Positions 30,297-37,912 of a stretch of DNA of 64,000 bases are shown piece after piece; the stretch's first letter is position 1; the number at the start of each line of letters is the position of its first letter. A program made the translations under genes and the position numbers. Source of the stretch: Salinicoccus kekensis (GTDB taxonomy: Bacteria > Bacillota > Bacilli > Staphylococcales > Salinicoccaceae). Below the pieces are notes generated by a model. The model did not search any database. It saw nothing but the letters and a program-made list of their open reading frames with translations, and was not told the origin of the DNA. The stretch covers positions 248,001-312,000 of the forward strand of contig NZ_OBQF01000003.1 in assembly GCF_900220995.1 (NCBI RefSeq). The letters are read 5' to 3'.

Positions 30297-30437
30297 CTAT
30301 ATTCTGTTATCCAAATCTCTAATTTTAATATAATCTTCTAGACTAATGATAACTTCCACATTGGAAATACCCGCTTCTCTCAACAATTCATCGAGTACCT
30401 CATAACGTTTTAAGGAATCATCATATATTTTATACAC
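30297..30437 (-). CDS. Small acidic protein, 46 residues, second gene of cassette
   Basis: GTG start at 30437, overlapping the end of the upstream gene by 8 nt and preceded by GAGG about 7 nt away. The product reads MYKIYDDSLKRYEVLDELLR, then EAGISNVEVIISLEDYIKI and ends DLDNRI. It is acidic and predicted helix-strand-helix. No family is recognised. Overlap, ribosome binding site and a terminator immediately after it support a real gene. Confidence 0.55.
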   Translation of the reverse strand: MYKIYDDSLKRYEVLDELLREAGISNVEVIISLEDYIKIRDLDNRI

Positions 30438-30684
30438 TTTTCAACCTCTTTTTCGTCAATTCATAGAGGCGTTCATTTTTCACATTGGATGTTAAAATGT
30501 TAAGCTGTTTGGCATACTGTTCGTTGTCGTCCACCCGTTCTTTCACTGTGAGTCTTCCTGGATGCCTGAGCAGATAACGGAGCACTTCTTTCTCTTCTTC
30601 AGTCCGTATATCATTATTTCCTTTTTTTACATATTGCACCTGCAACCATTGTAAATACAACTTTTTCATTGCCAACCGAACCAT
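30430..30684 (-). CDS. Small basic protein, 84 residues, first gene of cassette
   Basis: The ATG at 30684 follows GGGAGGTG. The product starts MVRLAMKKLYLQWLQVQYVK, contains a charged segment RTEEEKEVLRYLLRHPGRLT, and is rich in Lys and Arg, mostly helical. The middle could form a small helix-turn-helix-like unit, but no family is recognised. It overlaps a tiny acidic gene, so the pair has the size, overlap and charge contrast of a toxin-antitoxin pair. That reading is inference only. Confidence 0.6.
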   Translation of the reverse strand: MVRLAMKKLYLQWLQVQYVKKGNNDIRTEEEKEVLRYLLRHPGRLTVKERVDDNEQYAKQLNILTSNVKNERLYELTKKRLKSV

Positions 30685-30945
30685 TTTAACACCTCCCTGA
30701 GTTAATCTATCACTCATTATTATATACCCTTTATCGTGTAATTTTCAACTTTTGCTCTTTGCCGAATTAATTTGTGATTTCCGATTATTTGAAATATACG
30801 TAAGAAAGCAACTAGAAGATTCCAATAAGAGTATGGTAATTGTGAAACGGGGACGGGAGGCTGTTTCTTGCTTCAATCCCGTTTACTGTCAAGCTTCCTC
30901 CAAATGCGCTATTATAAAATTAAAAGCTGATTAAGGAAGATACAT

Positions 30946-32283
30946 ATGAAATTTAAATTCTTCAGGCCGTTTTTCGTCCTGAGTATGGGGATCATGTTCC
31001 TCACATCATTATTCGTAGATATACCGGGCATTGAAGTCGCGATCGCCATCTTCACCGCTCTTACGCTGTTCAGTTATCTGCCGTACTTGAGCAGGGTGCC
31101 GCTCACGGTCGTCATCATACTGAACGTGACCGCCGTAATTTTTTATATCATCGGCGGCACTATGGATGATGTCATTGAAGGACTTCTGATGAACACGGCA
31201 GTGCTCATGATTTTCATATTCGTACCTCTCTTATCCATCCCGATCACATCACCGAGATACTTGAAGGACATCACGGGGATAATGAAAACGTCTTTTAAAA
31301 ATACGAAGCAGTCCTACAACGCCTTGAAGCTTGGGACATTTTCCATCGGCGCGGTGCTGAATGTCGGTACGCTGCCGATACTCTACTATCTGACCGACAC
31401 CGAGCAGTTCAAAGACCACAAAGTGATGCGCATGGCGGCGCTGAACCGCGGTTTCGCACTCTTATTCGCCTGGTCGCCGTACTTCATCTCCATTGCGGTC
31501 GTCCTGTCGTACTTCGAGGTCCAGTGGATCACCATCGCGGCTTACGGGCTCGCACTTGCGGTGATTAGCATGGTGGCTGAATGGTTTTTATTCAACAACA
31601 ATAAATACTCTGAGATGCCGTCATCGCCTCCGGCCTACTACAATAAATGCCGGCTCATTGAACTCAGCGTCATAATGATCGGCATGACTGTGCTGATCAT
31701 CGTTCTTGATGTATTCAGCGATTTTGCCATCGTCAATATCATCCCGCTCGTCGCCATCATCCTGTTCTTCATATGGACGCCCGTCATCGGCGGCGTCGAG
31801 AAAGTGGTGAGGGGGCTGAAGAGCTATACTCAGGAGCGCATACCGAAGATGGGTAACGAACTGCTTGTCTTCATCAGTGCCGGCGTATTCGGGACATCGC
31901 TCCTCGTCGTCGGTTTCGACACACTCCTGATCAATACGCTGGAAGCGGCGGGCGTGGACCATGTACTGCTGCTCATCCCGATATTCGCCGTGATGATCAT
32001 CGGGCTCGCCTTTCTGAGTGTGCATCCGATTATCTCGATCACGATCGCATCCCTTGCTGTTCTCAGCATGGACATGGATGTGAGCGATCATTATTATATC
32101 GCGGTCGGTTTGCTGCTCAACTGGAGCGTTACGGTCAATTTGTCACCATTCACCGGTATCAACCTGTTGATATCAAGCCTTGCCGACCGGAGCATATTCA
32201 CTTTGCCGAAGCATAACGTGCTGTACAGCCTGGCCCTGTGGGCAGCAGGATATGCACTGCTTGTAGTCATTTATTTTGTATAA
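30946..32283 (+). CDS. Polytopic membrane protein, putative transporter (pair member 2)
   Basis: 445 residues, starting MKFKFFRPFFVLSMGIMFLT after AAGGAAG. At least ten membrane spans. RGFALLFAWSPYFISIA, LSVHPIISITIASLAV and LSPFTGINLLISSLADRS correspond in place and sequence to segments of the divergently oriented protein at 28723-30099, pointing to common ancestry. It resembles ion-transporter superfamily carriers, but no named family is certain. The gene is isolated, with its own terminator. Confidence 0.75.
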   Translation: MKFKFFRPFFVLSMGIMFLTSLFVDIPGIEVAIAIFTALTLFSYLPYLSRVPLTVVIILNVTAVIFYIIGGTMDDVIEGLLMNTAVLMIFIFVPLLSIPITSPRYLKDITGIMKTSFKNTKQSYNALKLGTFSIGAVLNVGTLPILYYLTDTEQFKDHKVMRMAALNRGFALLFAWSPYFISIAVVLSYFEVQWITIAAYGLALAVISMVAEWFLFNNNKYSEMPSSPPAYYNKCRLIELSVIMIGMTVLIIVLDVFSDFAIVNIIPLVAIILFFIWTPVIGGVEKVVRGLKSYTQERIPKMGNELLVFISAGVFGTSLLVVGFDTLLINTLEAAGVDHVLLLIPIFAVMIIGLAFLSVHPIISITIASLAVLSMDMDVSDHYYIAVGLLLNWSVTVNLSPFTGINLLISSLADRSIFTLPKHNVLYSLALWAAGYALLVVIYFV

Positions 32284-32287
32284 AGAA

Positions 32288-32322
32288 AAATGTACCTCTA
32301 ATTGATAGAGGTACATTTTTTA
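32288..32322. terminator. Bidirectional terminator between membrane protein and peptidase genes
   Basis: 12-bp perfect stem (32288-32299 / 32307-32318), with T residues following on the plus strand and A residues before it, so it works both ways. Confidence 0.85.
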
Positions 32323-32333
32323 ATTGTCCGGTA

Positions 32334-33512
32334 TCACGAATGCCTGTTGATATATTCCACTGCCGATTTTGATAAAATTTTGGCGGCGATCAGCAGAGCC
32401 TCTTCATCGATATCAAATTTGGGATGGTGGTGCGGATAGGCATCTGTTGCACCTCTCGGCCTCGCCCCGGTGAAGAAGTAAGTGCCTTTGACCTTCTGCA
32501 GATAGTAAGAGTAATCTTCTGCGCCCATGAAAGGCTCCGTGATCTTGATTTCTTCCACTCCCGGGACATCCTTCGCAATTTCCATCACAAATTCCGCCTC
32601 TTCCTTATGGTTCACCGTCACGGGGTAGCCCCTTGTATATTTGTATTCATATGAAGCATGAGAGAGAAGGGATGTGCCTTTGACCACCTGCTCGATCTCT
32701 TCTTCGATTTTTGTGCGCACTTCTTCATTCAGCGCCCTGGATGTCCCGATAAGATGCGCTGTATCCGCAATCACATTATAGGGACCCCTGGCGTCAAATG
32801 AGCAGACGGATATGACTGCGGCATCCAGCGGGCTCACCCTCCGGCTCACGATCTGCTGGAGGTTCGTGACGACCTGGGAAGCGATCAATATGCTGTCTTT
32901 CGTCTCTTCCGGGACGGCACCGTGGCCGCCCTTGCCCTGGATGGTGATTTCAAATCTATCGGCCGAAGCCTGGAGCGCATCAGTGCGGTATTGGATTTCA
33001 TGCAGCGGGACCTGTGCCTGAAGGTGCGTTCCGAAAATCACATCCACGCCGTCAAGGCACCCATCTTCAATCATGGCTTTGGCGCCGCCGGGCGGCAGTT
33101 CCTCGGCGTGCTGATGGATGAAGACGATATTGCCCTTCAGTTCGCTTTTCAATTTATTGAGTGCTTTTGCCGCACCGAGCAGGGTGGCTGTATGGCCGTC
33201 ATGTCCACAGGCATGCATCACGCCTTCATTCACCGACTTGAAATCAAAATCGTTCTCTTCTGTAATGGGCAGCGCATCGAAGTCCGCCCTTAAGGCGACC
33301 GTCGGACCTTTCAGGTCCCCTTTTAAAGTCGCGACCACACCGTTTCCCCCGACTTTCTCCTTCACTTCGTGGCCGAGCTTCCTGTGATATTCTGTAATAT
33401 ACTTCGCTGTCTCGACTTCTTCAAACGACAATTCCGGATGCTTGTGCAGATGACGCCTGATATCGACAATTTCCCCGTAAAGCGCATCCAAATGCGAAAA
33501 TAATTTTTCCAT
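32334..33512 (-). CDS. M20 family amidohydrolase
   Basis: Metal-dependent hydrolase of N-acyl amino acids, hippurate or similar amides. The 392-residue product has the M20D marks: ADFDALPITEEN, HACGHDGHTATLLG (metal ligands), HQHAEELPPGGAKAMI and the C-terminal FMGAEDYSYY. The lid domain lies in the middle (FEITIQGKGGHGAVPE). AAAGGGG precedes the ATG, and it has its own promoter. Exact substrate not determinable. Confidence 0.92.
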   Translation of the reverse strand: MEKLFSHLDALYGEIVDIRRHLHKHPELSFEEVETAKYITEYHRKLGHEVKEKVGGNGVVATLKGDLKGPTVALRADFDALPITEENDFDFKSVNEGVMHACGHDGHTATLLGAAKALNKLKSELKGNIVFIHQHAEELPPGGAKAMIEDGCLDGVDVIFGTHLQAQVPLHEIQYRTDALQASADRFEITIQGKGGHGAVPEETKDSILIASQVVTNLQQIVSRRVSPLDAAVISVCSFDARGPYNVIADTAHLIGTSRALNEEVRTKIEEEIEQVVKGTSLLSHASYEYKYTRGYPVTVNHKEEAEFVMEIAKDVPGVEEIKITEPFMGAEDYSYYLQKVKGTYFFTGARPRGATDAYPHHHPKFDIDEEALLIAAKILSKSAVEYINRHS

Positions 33513-33544
33513 GGACAGGTCCCCTTTGCTTTTTTATCAGTAAA

Positions 33545-33573
33545 ATTATACCATTATCAAAATATTTCGACAA
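33545..33573 (-). promoter_or_regulatory. Promoter of the M20 amidohydrolase gene
   Basis: On the minus strand TTGTCG (33573-33568), 17-bp spacer, TATAAT (33550-33545). Confidence 0.7.
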
Positions 33574-33617
33574 CGGAAAGGAGAGAGGTTTTATATTAAT
33601 AAAATCCGGGCGGAAGA

Positions 33618-33626
33618 TGTTATAAT
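33618..33626 (+). promoter_or_regulatory. Extended -10 promoter of the exonuclease gene
   Basis: TGTTATAAT, an extended -10 box with no good -35, lies 27 nt before the start codon. Confidence 0.55.
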
Positions 33627-33652
33627 AAGACATTATGAACAGGAGGCGGCTT

Positions 33653-34237
33653 ATGAAATATGTGGCGCTTGATATAGAAACGGCCAACCGCGAAAGAAGT
33701 TCGATCTGTTCGATCGGTATGGTCAAGTTTGAAGAAGGACAGATCGTTGATGAATTTTATACGCTGATCAACCCGGAGGATTATTTCTCCTACGCAAATA
33801 TAGAAATACACGGCATCACGGAAGCGGATATCACGGGTGAGCCGACGTTTCCTGAAGTGAACAGTGATATTGAGTCATTCATCGGTGACCAGATAATGGT
33901 TGCATACTTTTCCCAATTCGACATGTACGGCATCCAGGATGCCTACAGGAAATACAGTATGGCGATACCGCCGCTCAATTACATCTGTTCCTACAGGCTG
34001 TCGAAAAGCTTATACCGGCTGCCGAACCATAAACTTGTGAACATGGCGAAATATTTCAATGTAGCCACCGACAACCACCATAATGCATTGGCGGATGCGA
34101 GAATGGCTGGGCACATCACGTACAATATCCTCAAAGACAATAATTTGAGCATAGAAGAGTTCAATGCCTACCACAATTATCAGCTGGGCACACTCGGCAG
34201 GAACGGCTATACGAAGAAAAGACGATCAAGATATTGA
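33653..34237 (+). CDS. DnaQ-like DEDDh 3'-5' exonuclease
   Basis: 194-residue exonuclease domain protein. Exo I is YVALDIETAN (residues 3-12), Exo II lies around VAYFSQFDMYGI, and Exo III is HHNALADARMAGH with the His and Asp of the DEDDh class. The start at 33653 is chosen because AGGAGG is 6 nt upstream. Without a polymerase domain it may be a stand-alone proofreading, RNase T-like or repair exonuclease. The basic C-terminus (TKKRRSRY) could bind nucleic acid. Confidence 0.9.
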   Translation: MKYVALDIETANRERSSICSIGMVKFEEGQIVDEFYTLINPEDYFSYANIEIHGITEADITGEPTFPEVNSDIESFIGDQIMVAYFSQFDMYGIQDAYRKYSMAIPPLNYICSYRLSKSLYRLPNHKLVNMAKYFNVATDNHHNALADARMAGHITYNILKDNNLSIEEFNAYHNYQLGTLGRNGYTKKRRSRY

Positions 34238-34314
34238 ACATTCTCCTACCTGTTTAAATATAATCCTCCCGGGTAACATGATAAATGGATACTTAAAAAC
34301 GAGGAGGCATATAT

Positions 34315-34563
34315 ATGGCAGATGAACGCGGCAATTATTTCGAGAAGCGGGCCGGTACGGATGATGCGCGCTACCATGTCGTGCCTGGCGATAAGAAGGA
34401 TTGGGCAGTGAAGGAAGAAGGTAAAAATCCGCCGCTCAAAACTTTCGACAATAAGAATGACGCCATCGAGGATGCGAAGAAGCGGGCGGAGGAAGCCGGT
34501 TCAAAGGCGATCATCCATAGTGACAGCGGAGAGATTGAAGACCAGATCGAGTATGATCAGTAA
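34315..34563 (+). CDS. DUF2188 domain protein
   Basis: 82-residue protein with the DUF2188 pattern: ARYHVVPGDKKDWAVKEEG, then a helix (NDAIEDAKKRAEEAGSKA) and IIHSDSGEI. Members are small, acidic, widespread and of unknown function, often linked to stress conditions. A GAGGAGG site precedes the ATG and a terminator follows, so it is monocistronic. Confidence 0.85.
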   Translation: MADERGNYFEKRAGTDDARYHVVPGDKKDWAVKEEGKNPPLKTFDNKNDAIEDAKKRAEEAGSKAIIHSDSGEIEDQIEYDQ

Positions 34564-34572
34564 AAACGACGG

Positions 34573-34604
34573 ACCGTGTGCCTTCAGGGGCATACGGTTT
34601 TTAT
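34573..34604 (+). terminator. Terminator of the DUF2188 gene
   Basis: Ten-pair stem ACCGTGTGCC / GGCATACGGT, including one G-U pair, followed by TTTTATTTT. Confidence 0.85.
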
Positions 34605-34610
34605 TTTGCA

Positions 34611-34639
34611 CAAAAATAAAAGGCCCTTTTGGGGCCTTT
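34611..34639 (-). terminator. Terminator of the aconitase gene
   Basis: AAAGGCCC (34619-34626) / GGGCCTTT (34632-34639); the minus strand continues TATTTTTG. Confidence 0.85.
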
Positions 34640-34650
34640 CATGCTAAGGT

Positions 34651-36588
34651 CTAGCTTCTCTGTTTCACCCAGTTGATGATGCCGCCGGCGAGCATGATGT
34701 CGAGGTGTCTTTGTGTCATGCTGTGTCTGACCGGGATTTTCCTGCCGGATTCCTTCAGGGTGACTTCGAATGTGCTGCCACTCCTGATGTTGTCATGGAT
34801 ATTCCTGAATTCTATGATGTCGCCATGCTCGATCAGTTCATGGTCTTCCGGGTTGGCGAAAGTGAGCGGCAGTATGCCGAAGTTGATGAGGTTCTGCAGG
34901 TGGATCCGTGCAAAGTCCTTCACCAGGGCAACTTTCATGCCGAGGTAGCGCGGTGCGAGCACGGCGTGTTCACGGCTGGAGCCCTGTCCGTAGTTATGGC
35001 CGGCAACGATCATATGGCCGCTTTCTTCACGGATATCCAGTGCGCGGTCATTGTACGTCTCATCCACACCTTCGAAAGTGAATGTACTGATCATCTCGAT
35101 GTTACTGCGGTACGGGAGGACCCTTGAACCGCCTGCGAGTATTTCATCGGTCGAGATGTTGTCCCCCATCTTGAGGATCACCGGTACGTCGAAGTTGTCT
35201 TCAATCGGTTCGAAATCAGGGATTTTCGAGATGTTCGGCCCTTTTTTGATTTCGACGCTCTGGTTATCCTCGGGCGGTGCTTCAAGCATCTCCAGTCCTT
35301 TTTCAGGTATTGCCGGTTCCTCGATTTCAGGATACGGGATATCGAGCGTCCTCGGGTCTGTGATGACACCGGTCAAAGCTGAAGCGGCTGCGGTTTCAGG
35401 GCTGCACAGGAAGACGCTGTCCTCCCTTGTCCCGGAACGTCCAGGGAAGTTCCTCGGCGTCGTGCGGAGGCTGTTCTGGCCTGAAGCCGGTGCCTGTCCC
35501 ATGCCGATGCAGCCATTACAGCCTGCCTGGTGGAGACGGCCGGATGCGGACAGGAGGTTCGCGATATGACCGTTTTCTACGAGCTGCTGGAGCTGCTGCC
35601 TGGAAGTCGGGTTGATGTCGAAGGAAATACCGTTCGCCACCTGCCTGCCTTCCACAATCTTGCTTGCGATCGCAAAGTCGCGGTAACCCGGGTTTGCCGA
35701 TGATCCGATATACGACTGGTAGATCGGATCCCCTTCGATTTCAGTCACCGGTACAACATTGTCGGGACTTGTCGGTTTTGCGATGAGCGGAACCAGTTCA
35801 GATAAGTTCACTTCATCGTGATCATCATATTCGGCACCTTCGTCCGCCTTCAGTTCCACCCATTCATGTTCACGCTTCTGTGTCGACATGAAGCGCTTCA
35901 CTTCATCGTCCGACGGGAACACCGACGCGGTTGCGCCGAGCTCTGCACCCATATTCGCAATCACATGACGGTCCATTGCGGATAAGCTGTCGAGCCCCGG
36001 TCCGTAATACTCGATGATTTTGCCGACACCGCCTTTGACACTGTGACGGCGGAGCAGTTCCAAGATGACATCTTTTGCGCTGACCCATTCAGGCAGCTCG
36101 CCGGTGAGTTTGACACCCATGATGCGCGGCATCGTGATATGGTAAGTTTCACCCGCCATGGCCATGGCGACGTCGATACCGCCGGCACCCATTGCGAGCA
36201 TACCCATGCATCCGTTTGCGCATGTATGACTGTCCGATCCGAGTAGCGTCTTGCCGGGTATGGCGAGGTCCTGCATATGGACAGGGTGGCTCACCCCGTT
36301 ACCCGGCCTGCTGTAGTAGACGCCGAATCGCTGTGCGGCACTTCTTAGGAATATGTGGTCATCGGGGTTACGGTGGTCATCCTGGATCAGGTTGTGGTCG
36401 ACGTACTGGGCGGACACTTCGGTCTTCACCCGGTCAAGTTCCATCGCTTCCAGCTCCAGCATCACCATCGTCCCCGTCGCATCCTGCGTGAGCGTCTGAT
36501 CGATCTTAAGGCCGATTTCCGAACCCGGTGTCATCTCACCGGATACCAGATGGTCCTTGATTAACTTTTGTGAAACATTCAACTGCAT
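34651..36588 (-). CDS. Aconitate hydratase, Aquifex-type
   Basis: 4Fe-4S hydro-lyase of the aconitase superfamily. The start at 36588, 8 nt after AGGAGG, gives MQLNVSQKLIKDHLVSGEM and 645 residues, the length of the putative Aquifex-type aconitases and far shorter than the roughly 900-residue AcnA of staphylococci. Cluster cysteines appear in GSDSHTCANG and in GCNGCIGMG; the swivel domain has GDNISTDEI and NYGQGSSREHA. It stands alone with its own terminator. It may act as a second aconitase or on a related substrate such as homoaconitate or methylaconitate; the sequence alone does not settle this. Confidence 0.88.
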   Translation of the reverse strand: MQLNVSQKLIKDHLVSGEMTPGSEIGLKIDQTLTQDATGTMVMLELEAMELDRVKTEVSAQYVDHNLIQDDHRNPDDHIFLRSAAQRFGVYYSRPGNGVSHPVHMQDLAIPGKTLLGSDSHTCANGCMGMLAMGAGGIDVAMAMAGETYHITMPRIMGVKLTGELPEWVSAKDVILELLRRHSVKGGVGKIIEYYGPGLDSLSAMDRHVIANMGAELGATASVFPSDDEVKRFMSTQKREHEWVELKADEGAEYDDHDEVNLSELVPLIAKPTSPDNVVPVTEIEGDPIYQSYIGSSANPGYRDFAIASKIVEGRQVANGISFDINPTSRQQLQQLVENGHIANLLSASGRLHQAGCNGCIGMGQAPASGQNSLRTTPRNFPGRSGTREDSVFLCSPETAAASALTGVITDPRTLDIPYPEIEEPAIPEKGLEMLEAPPEDNQSVEIKKGPNISKIPDFEPIEDNFDVPVILKMGDNISTDEILAGGSRVLPYRSNIEMISTFTFEGVDETYNDRALDIREESGHMIVAGHNYGQGSSREHAVLAPRYLGMKVALVKDFARIHLQNLINFGILPLTFANPEDHELIEHGDIIEFRNIHDNIRSGSTFEVTLKESGRKIPVRHSMTQRHLDIMLAGGIINWVKQRS

Positions 36589-36711
36589 TTCATACCCCTC
36601 CTGTAATATTCGCTTACGCTGTCGAAAAATCACTTGTACATATACTATTGCACTAAATCGGGAAAGGTAAACTGAAAACCAGGAATTTTCGTTGGTTCGC
36701 CTCCAAAAAAT

Positions 36712-36753
36712 AAACCCCTTTACAGCGGGATGCCGTCCCGGTTATAAAAGGGT
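36712..36753 (-). terminator. Terminator of the small membrane protein gene
   Basis: Imperfect long hairpin pairing ACCCCTTTAC... with ...TATAAAAGGGT around a GCGGGA/TCCCG inner stem. On the minus strand it is followed by TTTATTTTTT. Confidence 0.6.
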
Positions 36754-36810
36754 CATTCGTATACTTATATGATTATTGTCCAAAGACATTCTGATAAAAA
36801 TCGTTTACAG

Positions 36811-36984
36811 TCAGATGAACCACTGGTTATAAACTGCTTCCCTGGCAGCTCCTAAATATTCAATGCCGCCTCCGGGCAGCAGGACTTCCGTGTTGCCGAC
36901 ACGGTCCGCAGTCATGACCCAGATTATAATAAATATGACAACGAGAAGCAGAAACATCCCCACTATCCATAACAAACCTTTCAT
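36811..36984 (-). CDS. Small single-span membrane protein, 57 residues
   Basis: The ATG at 36984 follows AAGGG. The product starts MKGLLWIVGMFLLLVVIFII, then has a short soluble tail, TADRVGNTEVLLPGGGIEYL, ending YNQWFI. One strong membrane span. No family recognised. It has a plausible terminator downstream. A longer in-frame start at 37080 exists but has no supporting site. Confidence 0.5.
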   Translation of the reverse strand: MKGLLWIVGMFLLLVVIFIIIWVMTADRVGNTEVLLPGGGIEYLGAAREAVYNQWFI

Positions 36985-37159
36985 CCATATCACCCTTGTC
37001 TGCTTTTTCTTAATTGTAGTGCAACGCCGGGTTGGTGTAAATGGAATGTTTTTCACTCCTGCATCCTCACTTGTTTCCATCTGCAGTTTTCAGGTTCGCA
37101 GACTGGGCATCAGGGTAAAAGATAAAATGATATATCAAAAGAGGACTGGAGGGGATATG

Positions 37160-37606
37160 ATGGCGTTCGACTATGACCTCGATTTCGATTCGATTGATTT
37201 CAGGGAAAAGCCGGAGCTCTACCGTGTCGGCCGGGGTGAGCAGGGTGTGCTGCTCGTCGAGCCTTATAAAAGTGAGATCCTGCCGCACTGGCGGTTCAAG
37301 ACCCCGGATATTGCGCGCGAGTCATCGGATAAGATTTATAAGATGTACGAGGAGTACAAGAAGAATGATGATTTCGTCGGCATGGACATGGCGAGAAAGT
37401 TTCTGCAGATGGGCTATACACGCTCCCGCCGCTATGCGAACTATAAAGGCGGACGGAAATATGATGAAGACGGTGAAGTGAAGGAGCGGCAGATTGATGA
37501 GGAGAAGGCGGAGTCTGCACGGATATTCGAAGAGAAATGGATCAAGGTCCGTGAGGATGAAGAGTATTTGAAATTGAAGAGGAAGCATCAAAAAGAATAT
37601 GGATGA
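37160..37606 (+). CDS. DUF4385 family protein
   Basis: 148-residue protein starting MAFDYDLDFDSIDFREKPEL. The strongly conserved core YRVGRGEQGVLLVEPYKSEI and the segment MARKFLQMGYTRSRRYANYK match DUF4385, a family of unknown function also found in phages and actinobacteria. It is basic at the end, with a Lys/Glu-rich helix. The second of two adjacent ATGs gives better spacing from GGAGGGG. Monocistronic. Confidence 0.85.
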   Translation: MAFDYDLDFDSIDFREKPELYRVGRGEQGVLLVEPYKSEILPHWRFKTPDIARESSDKIYKMYEEYKKNDDFVGMDMARKFLQMGYTRSRRYANYKGGRKYDEDGEVKERQIDEEKAESARIFEEKWIKVREDEEYLKLKRKHQKEYG

Positions 37607-37620
37607 ATTAATACAAGCAG

Positions 37621-37650
37621 CCGGTTCAAATATGAGCCGGTTATATTTTT
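37621..37650 (+). terminator. Terminator after the DUF4385 gene
   Basis: CCGGTTCA (37621-37628) / TGAGCCGG (37633-37640), followed by TTATATTTTT. The rest of the 306-nt gap to the next gene is AT-rich and holds only the promoter listed below. Confidence 0.75.
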
Positions 37651-37842
37651 ATATCAATATATGCAATGGTGCATATATTTTGTCATTAAATCTGTTTATA
37701 AACATCATTTCTCTGATTATAAAGATAAATCCCATAATTTATAAGTAACTGCATAAATATATACAAACCCTTATGTACCAAAGTTTGCTGTAAGCACTGT
37801 CATGACAGCTTTGTAAGCGGTTGAAATTTCTGAAAATAATAG

Positions 37843-37871
37843 TAGACAACCGGGCATAAATATACTATATT
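37843..37871 (+). promoter_or_regulatory. Promoter of the AGCS transporter gene
   Basis: TAGACA (37843-37848), 17-bp spacer, TATATT (37866-37871), 42 nt before the ATG. Confidence 0.7.
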
Positions 37872-37912
37872 TATCTCAGCTTACAGAGTTGAAAAACAAA
37901 GGGGATGTTTAA

